DNA of 64,000 bases from an uncultured Bacteroidia bacterium (GTDB lineage Bacteria > Bacteroidota > Bacteroidia > Bacteroidales > UBA932). A model generated the notes under the pieces. The model ran no database searches and was not told where the DNA came from. It worked only from the letters and a program-made list of their open reading frames with translations. A program made the position numbers and the translations under genes. This document shows positions 17,623 to 26,571 of this stretch, in pieces (the stretch's first letter is position 1; each line of letters starts with the position of its first letter). The DNA lies in NCBI GenBank assembly GCA_902779765.1, contig CACZCQ010000009.1:1-64000 (forward strand), given 5' to 3'.

Positions 17623-19971
17623 ATGAAACGGATAGCTTTAGTTCTGTTCATGGCCATGGCCTTCCTGCCAGGTCTTTCGAAGGCATGGGCGAGGAGTGAG
17701 CGTGTGATCGATTATGTAGAGCCCAGGATAGGGACTGCCCACTGCCGGTACTTCCATTTCGCCCCCGGGGCCTTGCCTTTCGGTATGGCGAAGCCGGGAC
17801 CTTCGACCAACGGCCACCTCGGCAACAAGGATGGCTGGGAGGCAACGGGTTATGACTATCGTGACAACTCCATCGAGGGTTTCCCTTCCGTCCATGAGTT
17901 CCAGGTCGGGGGAATCACCCTGATGGCGACCAGAGGCGGGGAACGTCCGGTGACGATTCCCGGACGCCCAGACGGCACTGGTCCTGAAGGCTACCGTTCC
18001 ATTTTCAGTCACGATGAGGAGGTGGTACGGCCGGGATATTATTCGGTACTGCTGAAGGAATATGGAATAAAGGCGGAAGTAACTGCTACCGAGCGTGTTG
18101 CATATGACAGGTTCACTTTCCCCAAGGATCCTCACAGCCGTATAATCTTCAATATCGGCAGCAGGATGGGTGAGAGCGGGGCCGTGAAGGACGCCTCCGT
18201 GGAACTCCTTCCCGACGGAACCGTCGAAGGATGGGTGATCACGCTTCCCGAGTATGTGAAGAAATATCAGCCCGGAGCCGAGGTCCCGATTTATTTTTCC
18301 GCTTCCTTGGACAAGGAGGCTGCGAAGGTATGGGCTTTCAACGGTCCGGATGCCATTGAAGGAGTGAACAAGGCTACGGGTGTCGGGGCAGGTCTTTGCC
18401 TTGAATTCGAAACGGTGCAGGACGAGGCGGTGACGGTCAAGGTGGGAATATCCTATACTTCGGTGGAGAATGCCCGCCTGAACCTGGAGAAGGAGGCCGC
18501 TTCGCTTCCTTTCGACCGGGTCAAGAAGGATGCCCTGAGGACCTGGGAGCGCTATCTCGGCCGGATTAAGGTCAAAGGTAAGTCCAGGGAGGACAAGGTA
18601 AAGTTCTATACCGGGCTTTATCATGCCCTGCTCGGCAGGGGAGTATGCAGCGACGTCAACGGAGCGTATCCGAAACACGACGGCTCGATCGGACAGATAC
18701 CTCTCAGGGACAGCAGCCCTGAATTCAGGCTCTACAATACGGATGGTGTATGGGGAGCGCAGTGGAACCTGGTACAGGTGTGGGCCATGGCTTATCCCGA
18801 GCATCTCTCGGAATATATCAAATCCCACCTGCAGATATACAAGGACAGCGGCTGGCTTGGAGACGGAGTCGCCAATTCGCGCTATGTGTCTGGGGTAGGA
18901 ACCAACCAGCTTTCACTGGTCATTGCCGCTGCCTATGAATGCGGAATACGTGATTTCGACATAGACCTTGCCTATGAGGCGTGCCGGAAGAACGAACTCG
19001 AAGGGAAGGACCGTCCCTTCGGAGCGGGCAAGACCGACACGGACCTGTTCGTTAAATATGGCTATGTCCCCCATGCCGACAGCGGAGAAGGAGCGGACGA
19101 GATGTTCATGTTCTCCGCTTCCCACACCCTGGAGTATGCATTCTCCGCCTATGCCGTGGCACAGTTGGCGAAGCAGCTGGGACATCAGGCAGATTATGAG
19201 CAGCTTATAAGGCTTTCGAAAGGATGGGAGCAGATCTATGACGACGAGCTGGACCTGGTCCGTCCGAAGAAGGCGGACGGCAGTTTCATCGAGGATTTCG
19301 ATCCGATGCAGGTATGGCGCGGGTTCCAGGAGGGCAATGCCTGGCAATACACATTCTATGTACCCCACGATGTCGAGACCCTGGTCGGCAAGGTCGGTCA
19401 CGAAGTCTTCAGCGCCCGTCTGGACAGCATATTCACCCTTTCCCGTCCGAAGATTTTCAGCGGGGGAACGGTAGTCGAGGCTTTTGCCGGGCTTCAGACC
19501 CTGTATAACCATGGCAATCAGCCCTGCCTGCATATCTCCTGGCTTTTCAATGAAGCCCGGAGACCTTCCCTGACCCAGAAATGGGTGCGTGCGATCCTGG
19601 ACGAGTTTTACGGTACCGAAGGAATACACGGTTACGGATATGGCCAGGATGAGGACCAGGGACAGCTGGGCGCCTGGTATGTACAGTCTTCCATCGGACT
19701 GTTCGACGTGAAGGGCCTCACGGCTGCCGACCCTTCTTTCTCCATAGGCTCACCTCAGTTCGACAAGGTGGTTGTCAAGCTCAACCATAAGTATTATAAA
19801 GGAAGGAGATTCAAGATAAAGACTGCCGGGAACTCGAAGCGCAACACCTATGTCCAGGATTTCCGTTTGAACGGCAGGGGTCTCCATTCAACCAGGCTCC
19901 CGTTCAGTGACTTCGCCAGGGGAGGCAAGCTCAAACTTACCCTCTCGGACACTCCTGTCGACGAATACTGA
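17623..19971 (+). CDS. GH92 family exo-alpha-mannosidase
   Basis: A 782-aa exported glycoside hydrolase of the Ca-dependent alpha-mannosidase family. Signal peptide LVLFMAMAFLPGLSKAWA, the N-terminal beta-sandwich with VEPRIGTAH and PFGMAKPGP, then the (alpha/alpha)6 barrel with EGNAWQYTFYVPHD and QDEDQGQLGAWY, the latter with the Asp residues that act as general base in characterised members. GH92 enzymes trim terminal mannose from N-glycans or yeast mannan. It is last in the run TlpA, phosphoesterase, GH92 and ends against a convergent response-regulator gene with only 8 nt between and no clear terminator. Confidence 0.92.
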   Translation: MKRIALVLFMAMAFLPGLSKAWARSERVIDYVEPRIGTAHCRYFHFAPGALPFGMAKPGPSTNGHLGNKDGWEATGYDYRDNSIEGFPSVHEFQVGGITLMATRGGERPVTIPGRPDGTGPEGYRSIFSHDEEVVRPGYYSVLLKEYGIKAEVTATERVAYDRFTFPKDPHSRIIFNIGSRMGESGAVKDASVELLPDGTVEGWVITLPEYVKKYQPGAEVPIYFSASLDKEAAKVWAFNGPDAIEGVNKATGVGAGLCLEFETVQDEAVTVKVGISYTSVENARLNLEKEAASLPFDRVKKDALRTWERYLGRIKVKGKSREDKVKFYTGLYHALLGRGVCSDVNGAYPKHDGSIGQIPLRDSSPEFRLYNTDGVWGAQWNLVQVWAMAYPEHLSEYIKSHLQIYKDSGWLGDGVANSRYVSGVGTNQLSLVIAAAYECGIRDFDIDLAYEACRKNELEGKDRPFGAGKTDTDLFVKYGYVPHADSGEGADEMFMFSASHTLEYAFSAYAVAQLAKQLGHQADYEQLIRLSKGWEQIYDDELDLVRPKKADGSFIEDFDPMQVWRGFQEGNAWQYTFYVPHDVETLVGKVGHEVFSARLDSIFTLSRPKIFSGGTVVEAFAGLQTLYNHGNQPCLHISWLFNEARRPSLTQKWVRAILDEFYGTEGIHGYGYGQDEDQGQLGAWYVQSSIGLFDVKGLTAADPSFSIGSPQFDKVVVKLNHKYYKGRRFKIKTAGNSKRNTYVQDFRLNGRGLHSTRLPFSDFARGGKLKLTLSDTPVDEY

Positions 19972-19979
19972 CTCCGGCC

Positions 19980-20621
19980 CTAGATGGAAATGATACTGTG
20001 GTCGATGGACCATCTTACAAGCTCGAGGGAAGAATTGATCCCGAGCTTCTTGAAGATATTGTCCTTATGGGAATTGACGGTGTTGATGGAGATGTCCAGG
20101 CGCCGGCTGATATCCTTGGCGGACAAACCTCGTGCGCAAAGTTCCAGTATCTCGCTCTCCCTCTTTGTGAAATTTGTTTTCAAACCCTTCCTGGCGTTAC
20201 TGAAATCCCGAAGGATTCTGGCGATGTCCCGGCCGTAATATTCGAGTCCGTCTGCAACATATTCTATCGCAGTCTTGAGTTCCTCCGGAGAAACCGACTT
20301 GTTTATAAATCCGTCAATCCCTATCCTGACCAGTTCGGAGATGGTCTCCCTGGTCGTTTCGGCCGAAAGCACCAGTATTCTCATGGTACTTCCCTGTTTT
20401 CGCAGTTCCCTTGCGATCTCCACTCCGCTTTCACCGGGAAGGATTAGGTCAAGGAGAATTACGTCTGCAACCTTTTCTTTCATAAGGCTGCGCAGAGCCT
20501 CGGCGCAGTCGGCGGTACCCACGACATCGAACCTCCCCCTGTCGGCAGACAGGGTTGTCTGAAGACCCAGTCTTACGAGCGGATGGTCTTCAACGATTAT
20601 GATCCTGATAGGAGAGACCAT
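19980..20621 (-). CDS. NarL/FixJ family response regulator
   Basis: A 213-aa DNA-binding response regulator. Receiver domain at residues 5-120 with the acidic pair VEDH, phospho-acceptor Asp58 (VILLDLILPG), the switch Ser in LVLSAETT and the conserved Lys in NKSVSPEEL. LuxR/NarL helix-turn-helix at the end (LTKRESEILELCARGLSAKDIS region, SINTVNSHKDNIFKKLG). It lies four nt after the histidine kinase gene and forms a two-component pair with it. The signal and the targets are unknown. Confidence 0.93.
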   Translation of the reverse strand: MVSPIRIIIVEDHPLVRLGLQTTLSADRGRFDVVGTADCAEALRSLMKEKVADVILLDLILPGESGVEIARELRKQGSTMRILVLSAETTRETISELVRIGIDGFINKSVSPEELKTAIEYVADGLEYYGRDIARILRDFSNARKGLKTNFTKRESEILELCARGLSAKDISRRLDISINTVNSHKDNIFKKLGINSSLELVRWSIDHSIISI

Positions 20622-20625
20622 ACTT

Positions 20626-21435
20626 TCAAGAGTCCTTTTTCACTGTAAAACAGAAAGTGGAACCTTCACCGACCTTGCTGATAATATCCACCGTTCCTCC
20701 ATATGCTTCGACAATCTGTTTCGCGACCACGAGTCCGAGTCCGCAACCTGTCTCTCCGGCAGTTCCCTTGGTGGTATAGGGTTCTTTTGCAGAACACAGT
20801 CTGGGTATATTCTCGGGAGGAATTCCGATTCCACGGTCCGATACCATGATTTTCACGGAGCCGTCTCCGGTATCCCTGGAATCTACCGTGACCAAACCGC
20901 CTTTTTTCGAGAATTTGATCGCATTGCTGACAAGGTTCCTGATGACGGTCGCAATCATGTTACGGTCTATCAATACGAAGCACCCCGGATCTACATCATT
21001 CCGAATCTCTACCTCTTTTATCGTGGACTGGTCCTTAAGAACTATAAAGGTATCGTCTACGAAATCCCTCAGGTTCGAGCGGGTGAGGTCGTCAAAGCTA
21101 CCCATTGTATTCAGCTGCCTGAAGCTGAATATATTGTCCAGAAGTTGGGCAATGGAAGACGAAGAACGGTAAATTTCAGTGATATGCCGTTTGACCGTTT
21201 CCTTGGGCAGGGTGTCAAATGAATCCTTCAGATTCTTCAATATCAGGATCTGCGCTTGAAGCGGGTTCTTCACTTCGTGCGCCACGAGTACGTAGAATTG
21301 ATCCTGGACAGTGAATCTCTGCCTCTGTTTCCTGTTCTCACGCGAAAGGTGCGATACCTTGGCTGTCAGTAAGCCTACCAAGGCCAGCAGGATAATGATT
21401 ATGGATACAGATAAAAATCCCATGACAAGATACAC
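20626..21435 (-). CDS. Sensor histidine kinase without a sensor domain
   Basis: A 269-aa kinase with one N-terminal membrane helix (residues 7-24) and a short linker. The H-box is VAHEVKNPLQ with His53, the HisKA layout; the N-box is NLVSNAIKFS and the G boxes are DRGIGIP and GCGLGLVVAKQ. There is no periplasmic loop, so the stimulus must come from the membrane, a partner protein or the cytosol. A HisKA-type kinase next to a NarL-type regulator is less usual, since NarL regulators mostly pair with HisKA_3 kinases. It heads the two-gene operon. Confidence 0.93.
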   Translation of the reverse strand: MYLVMGFLSVSIIIILLALVGLLTAKVSHLSRENRKQRQRFTVQDQFYVLVAHEVKNPLQAQILILKNLKDSFDTLPKETVKRHITEIYRSSSSIAQLLDNIFSFRQLNTMGSFDDLTRSNLRDFVDDTFIVLKDQSTIKEVEIRNDVDPGCFVLIDRNMIATVIRNLVSNAIKFSKKGGLVTVDSRDTGDGSVKIMVSDRGIGIPPENIPRLCSAKEPYTTKGTAGETGCGLGLVVAKQIVEAYGGTVDIISKVGEGSTFCFTVKKDS

Positions 21436-21472
21436 AGGTGGTTAAAGTATAAGCAATTTTACAAGACGGCGG

Positions 21473-23320
21473 TCAGGCCGCTTGTTCAGACAAAGATAAG
21501 AAATTATTCCCAATGCCGGCAGACTTGAGGGCTTCTATAAGCTCTTCGGCATCGGATTTCTCCTCGAAAGGTCCGACCTTGAAAACCACCGAACCGTTTT
21601 CCATGCTCTTGATCAGGTCCTTGTCGGAATTGTTCCGGATCACTTCCATCGCTGAATCAGGAAGGGTCTGTCCCTTCTCCGGATAAATGATCACGGTATA
21701 CAGCCTCTGGGATTCGAGTTTCCTTGCAGCGGAAACGCTGATGCTGCGGCCATCCTGCCAGGCTATGATCTCCGCTGTCCGGAAACCTCTCTTCTTGACC
21801 TTGTTGAGGTTTGAGAGGACGTCCTTGTAGGAACGGAAGACACCGGCGGAATAGATGTACCTGGAACCTCCCGCCGTCCTTTCGAATACCGGGCTCAAGC
21901 CCTTGATATCGGCGACTGTCGCCTTCCTGGACTGGGTGAAGAGCTGGATCTGGTATACGATCCCGTCAGGGATGTCGTTGTTCTCGGCGAACCGGCCTTC
22001 CTGCAGGATCTTGAATGAATAGTCGAACTTGACCTTGGGTTTGTGCATCTTCAGGTCAGGGGCGGGGCCGTAGCTGTTCCTTGAGAATGTGTAGCCGGAT
22101 GAGGCTCCGACCACTTCCTTGTCTGCCTTGGCCTGGAGTTTTGAGGCGTCGATGACTATTCCGTTAGCCAGGAATTCCATTTCGATGTCCTGAAGTTCCT
22201 TGACGGAGGCCTGGAGGGCTTTGTTCAAACCCGGAAGAAGCAGTTCCTTGGCCTGGATCGCCTCTGAAAGGGAGGCTTTTTCGTCATCGGCCGCGGTGGA
22301 ATATTCATTCCTCAGTCCGTCCAGTTCGCGGTTGAAACGGCTGACCGAGTCCCGCAGCGCGCGGACTTCCTTGATCTTGTCGATATAGCGGCGGGTGTCA
22401 TCCCCTGTCTTGCCCGGGTCTTCGACGGCGGAGCCGTTGTCCATCCTGGACGGGTCCCCGGCGGGAACGAGAGCTGAAAGTTCCCGGAGTTCCTTTATGT
22501 CGGAAATGGCCTTGCGGACAGGCATCCCGTCATATTCGAGGACGTATATGCAGACACTGTCCCTGGGGCAGTCCCTGTTCGATGCAAAGATCGAATACTT
22601 GCCGTCTTCGGTATTGATGAACAGGAAATCGTCATAAGGGGATGAATATGGGAATCCCATGTTGACGGGGACGTCCCAATCCTTTGTCTCCTCGTTCCAT
22701 TGCGACATGTAAAGGTCATATCCACCCATCCCGTATAGGCCCTTCGATGCGAAATACAAGGACTTCCCGTCAGGGGAAAGCATAGGGTAGATTTCGTCGG
22801 AGGAGCTGGTCAGCTGTTCGTTGATGAGCATCGGGGCCGACCATAGCGAATCTGCCAGGAAGGTCCTGTAGATGTTGCGGATTCCGTCTTCGTCGGCTGC
22901 CGAGTAGTAAATGTCCTTCGCACCTTCTGGAATATATACAGCGCGCGCGAGGGCGTTCCCTCCAAGGGAGTCAAGCTGGTTGGGAGTTTTCCTCCATCCC
23001 TTGTTGGCAAGGGGATAGAACAGGAAGAAGTCCTGGAGCGGGAAGGTCTGCCTGGCTACCACAACCGGCTGGCTGCAGAAGTCCATCATGCTCCTGCCGT
23101 TCTGAACCATTATGAGCATGTCTTCAACCTTGGCCCTAGCCGTAGAATCCTGTTCGATGGCTTTTTGGCAGAAGGCAAGGGCGGAAGGGAAGTCGTATGC
23201 AAGCCGTGCTGAGTCAGCCTTTGCCAGGAGACTCTCCACCGGGGCTTGGGCTCCTGCCCTGAAACCGCACAGGGAGGCGGTGAAAAGTATCAGAAGATAA
23301 ACTAAAGCCTTCTTTTTCAT
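21473..23320 (-). CDS. Exported PD40-repeat protein with C-terminal SPOR-like repeats
   Basis: A 615-aa exported protein (signal peptide ending FRAGAQA). Residues about 25-55 look like a TPR-type helical pair, 100-270 carry PD40/WD40-like strands (MLSPDGKSLYFASKG, YDLYMSQWN), 310-380 are charged and coiled-coil-like, and 455-610 hold two SPOR-like repeats (YQIQLFTQSRKA and VVFKVGPFEEKSDAEELIEALKS in parts). This layout recalls the OmpA-linked PD40 proteins of Bacteroidota and suggests peptidoglycan binding. TATTTTTG at 23348-23355 (minus) is the likely promoter. Its role is not known. Confidence 0.75.
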   Translation of the reverse strand: MKKKALVYLLILFTASLCGFRAGAQAPVESLLAKADSARLAYDFPSALAFCQKAIEQDSTARAKVEDMLIMVQNGRSMMDFCSQPVVVARQTFPLQDFFLFYPLANKGWRKTPNQLDSLGGNALARAVYIPEGAKDIYYSAADEDGIRNIYRTFLADSLWSAPMLINEQLTSSSDEIYPMLSPDGKSLYFASKGLYGMGGYDLYMSQWNEETKDWDVPVNMGFPYSSPYDDFLFINTEDGKYSIFASNRDCPRDSVCIYVLEYDGMPVRKAISDIKELRELSALVPAGDPSRMDNGSAVEDPGKTGDDTRRYIDKIKEVRALRDSVSRFNRELDGLRNEYSTAADDEKASLSEAIQAKELLLPGLNKALQASVKELQDIEMEFLANGIVIDASKLQAKADKEVVGASSGYTFSRNSYGPAPDLKMHKPKVKFDYSFKILQEGRFAENNDIPDGIVYQIQLFTQSRKATVADIKGLSPVFERTAGGSRYIYSAGVFRSYKDVLSNLNKVKKRGFRTAEIIAWQDGRSISVSAARKLESQRLYTVIIYPEKGQTLPDSAMEVIRNNSDKDLIKSMENGSVVFKVGPFEEKSDAEELIEALKSAGIGNNFLSLSEQAA

Positions 23321-23347
23321 TCCAGGAATCCGGGATCAATGTATCTG

Positions 23348-23355
23348 CAAAAATA
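23348..23355 (-). promoter_or_regulatory. -7 promoter element for the PD40/SPOR gene
   Basis: The minus strand reads TATTTTTG, 27 nt before the ATG at 23320, in the divergent gap shared with secDF. Confidence 0.5.
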
Positions 23356-23396
23356 AGAAATACTTGGCAGATAATTTCTTTCTTAGAAAAAAATGC

Positions 23397-23404
23397 TAAA
23401 TTTG
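23397..23404 (+). promoter_or_regulatory. -7 promoter element for secDF
   Basis: TAAATTTG matches TAnnTTTG, 55 nt before the secDF ATG, giving a leader near 50 nt. The -33 region is AT-rich without a clear TTTG. Confidence 0.5.
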
Positions 23405-23459
23405 TACCCTTATTTTTGTGAGTAATAGTTAAAACAATAAATAAATAAAGTAAAAAGTT

Positions 23460-26400
23460 ATGCAAAGTAAAGGTTGGATAAGGCTTGTCGCCATCTTGTT
23501 AGCGATCGCTTCCCTTTGGCAGCTTTCCTTCACAGCGGTGACGGCTATCCAGGAAAAGAAGGCAGAGAAGTTTGCGGAGAAGGCTGCAGTCGCCGCCATG
23601 AACACCGCCTCTTTTGCCAAGATTCCCACCGAGGCCCAGGCTTACTATCTGGACTCGATCAGGAAAGACCAGAACAGGGTCTACATTGATTCCATTTCTT
23701 CGAAGAAGGTTTATCTCTGGAACACCTACAAGGATTGCAAGGCCAAGGAAATCAACCTCGGTCTGGACCTCAAGGGCGGTATGAACGTCATGCTGCAGGT
23801 CCAGCTCCAGGACCTTGTGACCGCTCTTTCAGGCGACAGCAAGTCTCCTGAGTTCCTCAAGGCCCTCGCTCTTGCGAAGGAGCGCAGCGTCAATTCCAGG
23901 GACGATTTCATAACACTGTTCGGCAACGCCTGGAAGGAAGTTTCCAACGGCCAGAGGCTCGCACAGGTATTCGGAACCTATGAAATGAAGGACAAGATCA
24001 AGCCGGAATCCACCGATGCTGAAGTCCTCAATGTCATCCGCGCCGAGTCCGAGAGCGCAGTTGCCAACTCCTTCAACGTTCTCAGGAACCGTATCGACCG
24101 TTTCGGTGTCACCCAGCCTTCCATCCAGAAGCTTGGAAACAGCGGACGTATCCTCGTCGAACTTCCCGGTGTCAAGGAGCCTGAGCGTGTCAGGAAACTC
24201 CTCCAGGGAACGGCTTCCCTCGAGTTCTGGGAGACTTTCACGAACCAGGAGATCTCCGGTTATCTTGCAGAGGCCAACGCCAAGCTCGCAGAGATCCTTG
24301 CCGATGAGTCCGAGACTCCCGCCGAGGCTCCCGAGGCTGAGACCGTGACCGAAAGCGCCGACACCCTCCTCAATGCCGAAATCGCCCAGAACCAGGGTAA
24401 TGAAGAGGCTATCGAGGCTTACAGGAAGCAGAATCCCCTGTTCGCCGTCCTGACCCCTTCCCAGTACACCGGCAACGCTTGCATCGGTTTTGCGAACGCC
24501 ATCGACACTGCCAGGATCAACAAGTACCTTGCAATGCCTCAGGTCGCCGAGATATTCCCGGCCGAGTTCCGTCCCATGTGGTCGGTGAAGCCGTCTGAAT
24601 ATATCGACGCCGAAAACGTATTCGAACTCATCGCCATCAAGTCCACTTCCAGGGACGGAAAGGCGAAACTCGACGGCGGTGTCGTCACAGACGCCCGCGT
24701 CGTCTATGACCACGGTACCAACGGAGAGCCTTCAGTCTCCATGAGCATGAACGCCGAAGGCGCCAACATCTGGGCCCGCATGACCGGTGACAATGTCGGA
24801 AGGCAGATCGCCATCGTCCTCGACGGTATGGTGTATTCCTATCCGAACGTCAACAGCGCCATCACCGGAGGTCAGTCCTCCATCACCGGACACTTCACTC
24901 CGGATGAGGCTACCGACCTCGTGAACGTTCTCAAGTCCGGTAAGCTTCCCGCCCCTGCCACCATCATCCAGGAGCAGGTAGTGGGACCTTCCCTCGGTGC
25001 AAAGTCGATCAAGGCCGGTATGATTTCCTTCCTGATCGCCTTCCTGCTCGTCCTCGTCTACATGATATTCTTCTATCAGGGCGCAGGTATCGCAGCTGAC
25101 ATCGCCCTCCTCTGCAACGTGCTTCTCCTCTTTGGAGTCCTCGTTTCCTTCGGAGCAGTCCTGACCCTGCCTGGTATTGCCGGTTTGGTCTTGACCATGG
25201 GTATGGCTGTGGATGCGAACGTGATCATATATGAACGTGTCAAGGAGGAGCTTGCCGCCGGCAAGGGCCTGAGCAAGGCTGTGGCCGACGGTTACAAGAA
25301 CGCTTATTCCGCCATCATCGACGGACAGGTGACCACCCTCCTCACCGGTATCGTGCTCTTCGTGTTCGGTTCCGGTCCCGTCCAGGGCTTCGCCACCACG
25401 CTCATCATCGGTATCATCACTTCCGTTCTCACTTCCATCTTCATCACCCGTCTGATCTTCGATGACCGTATCAAGAAGGGAAAGAACATCACGTTCGAGA
25501 ACAGGTTCACCAAGAACTTCCTCAAGAACACCCACTTCGACTTCATCGGCGCACGCAAGTGGTCCTATATCATTTCCGGTGCCCTCATCCTCATCTCCCT
25601 GGTTTCCATCTTCACCAAGGGCTTTACCTACGGTGTCGACTTCACCGGTGGCCGTACCTATGTCGTCCGCTTTGACAAGCCGGTCACTGCCGAGGAAATC
25701 CGCCAGGCTGCCATCGCCGAGTTCGACGGTGCCGTCGAGGTCAAGCAGTTCGGTGGTGAGAGCCAGATGAAGGTCACTACCCAGTACAAGAACAACGAGG
25801 AATCCTCCGAGGTTGACGCAGAGGTCGAGAGCAAGCTCTACAACGCCCTCAAGCCGTTCTTCGCCGAGGATCTCAGCCTCAACGAGTTCAAGTCCACGCT
25901 TGACAACGCCAACGGTATCATCTCCTCCGACAAGGTCGGTCCTACGATCGCCAACGATATCAAGAGGGATGCCATCATCGCCGTCATCCTGGCCCTCATG
26001 GTGATCTTCGCCTATATCGCCTTCAGGTTCAGGGGATGGACTTGGGGTCTCGGTGGAGTTGTTTCACTGGCCCATACCGCTATCATCGTCATCGGTTTCT
26101 TCTCATTGTTCTCCGGTATCCTGCCGTTCAACCTTGACGTTGACCAGACGTTCATCGCGGCTATCCTGACTATCATCGGATATGCTATCAACGATAACGT
26201 GGTTATCTTCGACCGTATCCGTGAGTACAGGACCCTGCATCCGAACACCGACATCAAGACCAACACCAACCTGGCGTTGAACGCTACCCTTACCCGTACG
26301 GTCAACACTTCGGTCTCCACCCTCGTTACCATGCTCGCAATCGCGATCTGGGGAGGTGAGTCCATCAGGGGTCTTGCAGTCGCACTTATCGTCGGTATCT

Positions 26401-26507
26401 GCATCGGAACTTATGCATCCATCTTCATCGGTACCCCGGTGATGTACGATGCCACCATCGCACGTCAGAAGAAACTTGCTGATTCTTCCAAGAAATCTTC
26501 CAAGTAA
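23460..26507 (+). CDS. secDF: Protein translocase subunit SecDF (fusion)
   Basis: A 1015-aa membrane protein that uses the proton gradient to pull exported proteins through SecYEG. SecD half: N-terminal helix (residues 6-26), LGLDLKGGMNVML, P1 periplasmic domain with VLRNRIDRFGVTQPSIQ, then TM2-6 with GMAVDANVIIYERVKEE (the conserved Asp of SecD). SecF half: KWSYIISG, GVDFTGGRTYVV, and the last TM group with GYAINDNVVIFDRIRE. An acidic Ala/Glu-rich insert is present near residues 275-310. Fusion of D and F is usual in Bacteroidota. It has its own promoter and terminator. Confidence 0.97.
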   Translation: MQSKGWIRLVAILLAIASLWQLSFTAVTAIQEKKAEKFAEKAAVAAMNTASFAKIPTEAQAYYLDSIRKDQNRVYIDSISSKKVYLWNTYKDCKAKEINLGLDLKGGMNVMLQVQLQDLVTALSGDSKSPEFLKALALAKERSVNSRDDFITLFGNAWKEVSNGQRLAQVFGTYEMKDKIKPESTDAEVLNVIRAESESAVANSFNVLRNRIDRFGVTQPSIQKLGNSGRILVELPGVKEPERVRKLLQGTASLEFWETFTNQEISGYLAEANAKLAEILADESETPAEAPEAETVTESADTLLNAEIAQNQGNEEAIEAYRKQNPLFAVLTPSQYTGNACIGFANAIDTARINKYLAMPQVAEIFPAEFRPMWSVKPSEYIDAENVFELIAIKSTSRDGKAKLDGGVVTDARVVYDHGTNGEPSVSMSMNAEGANIWARMTGDNVGRQIAIVLDGMVYSYPNVNSAITGGQSSITGHFTPDEATDLVNVLKSGKLPAPATIIQEQVVGPSLGAKSIKAGMISFLIAFLLVLVYMIFFYQGAGIAADIALLCNVLLLFGVLVSFGAVLTLPGIAGLVLTMGMAVDANVIIYERVKEELAAGKGLSKAVADGYKNAYSAIIDGQVTTLLTGIVLFVFGSGPVQGFATTLIIGIITSVLTSIFITRLIFDDRIKKGKNITFENRFTKNFLKNTHFDFIGARKWSYIISGALILISLVSIFTKGFTYGVDFTGGRTYVVRFDKPVTAEEIRQAAIAEFDGAVEVKQFGGESQMKVTTQYKNNEESSEVDAEVESKLYNALKPFFAEDLSLNEFKSTLDNANGIISSDKVGPTIANDIKRDAIIAVILALMVIFAYIAFRFRGWTWGLGGVVSLAHTAIIVIGFFSLFSGILPFNLDVDQTFIAAILTIIGYAINDNVVIFDRIREYRTLHPNTDIKTNTNLALNATLTRTVNTSVSTLVTMLAIAIWGGESIRGLAVALIVGICIGTYASIFIGTPVMYDATIARQKKLADSSKKSSK

Positions 26508-26527
26508 GGAACACATAAATCACACAG

Positions 26528-26557
26528 AGCGCCGGCCCTCATAAGCCGGCGCTTTAT
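26528..26557 (+). terminator. Rho-independent terminator after secDF
   Basis: AGCGCCGGC (26528-26536) pairs with GCCGGCGCT (26545-26553), loop of 8 nt, followed by TTATAT. A weak T-run but a very stable stem. Confidence 0.75.
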
Positions 26558-26571
26558 ATAAACTGATAATC

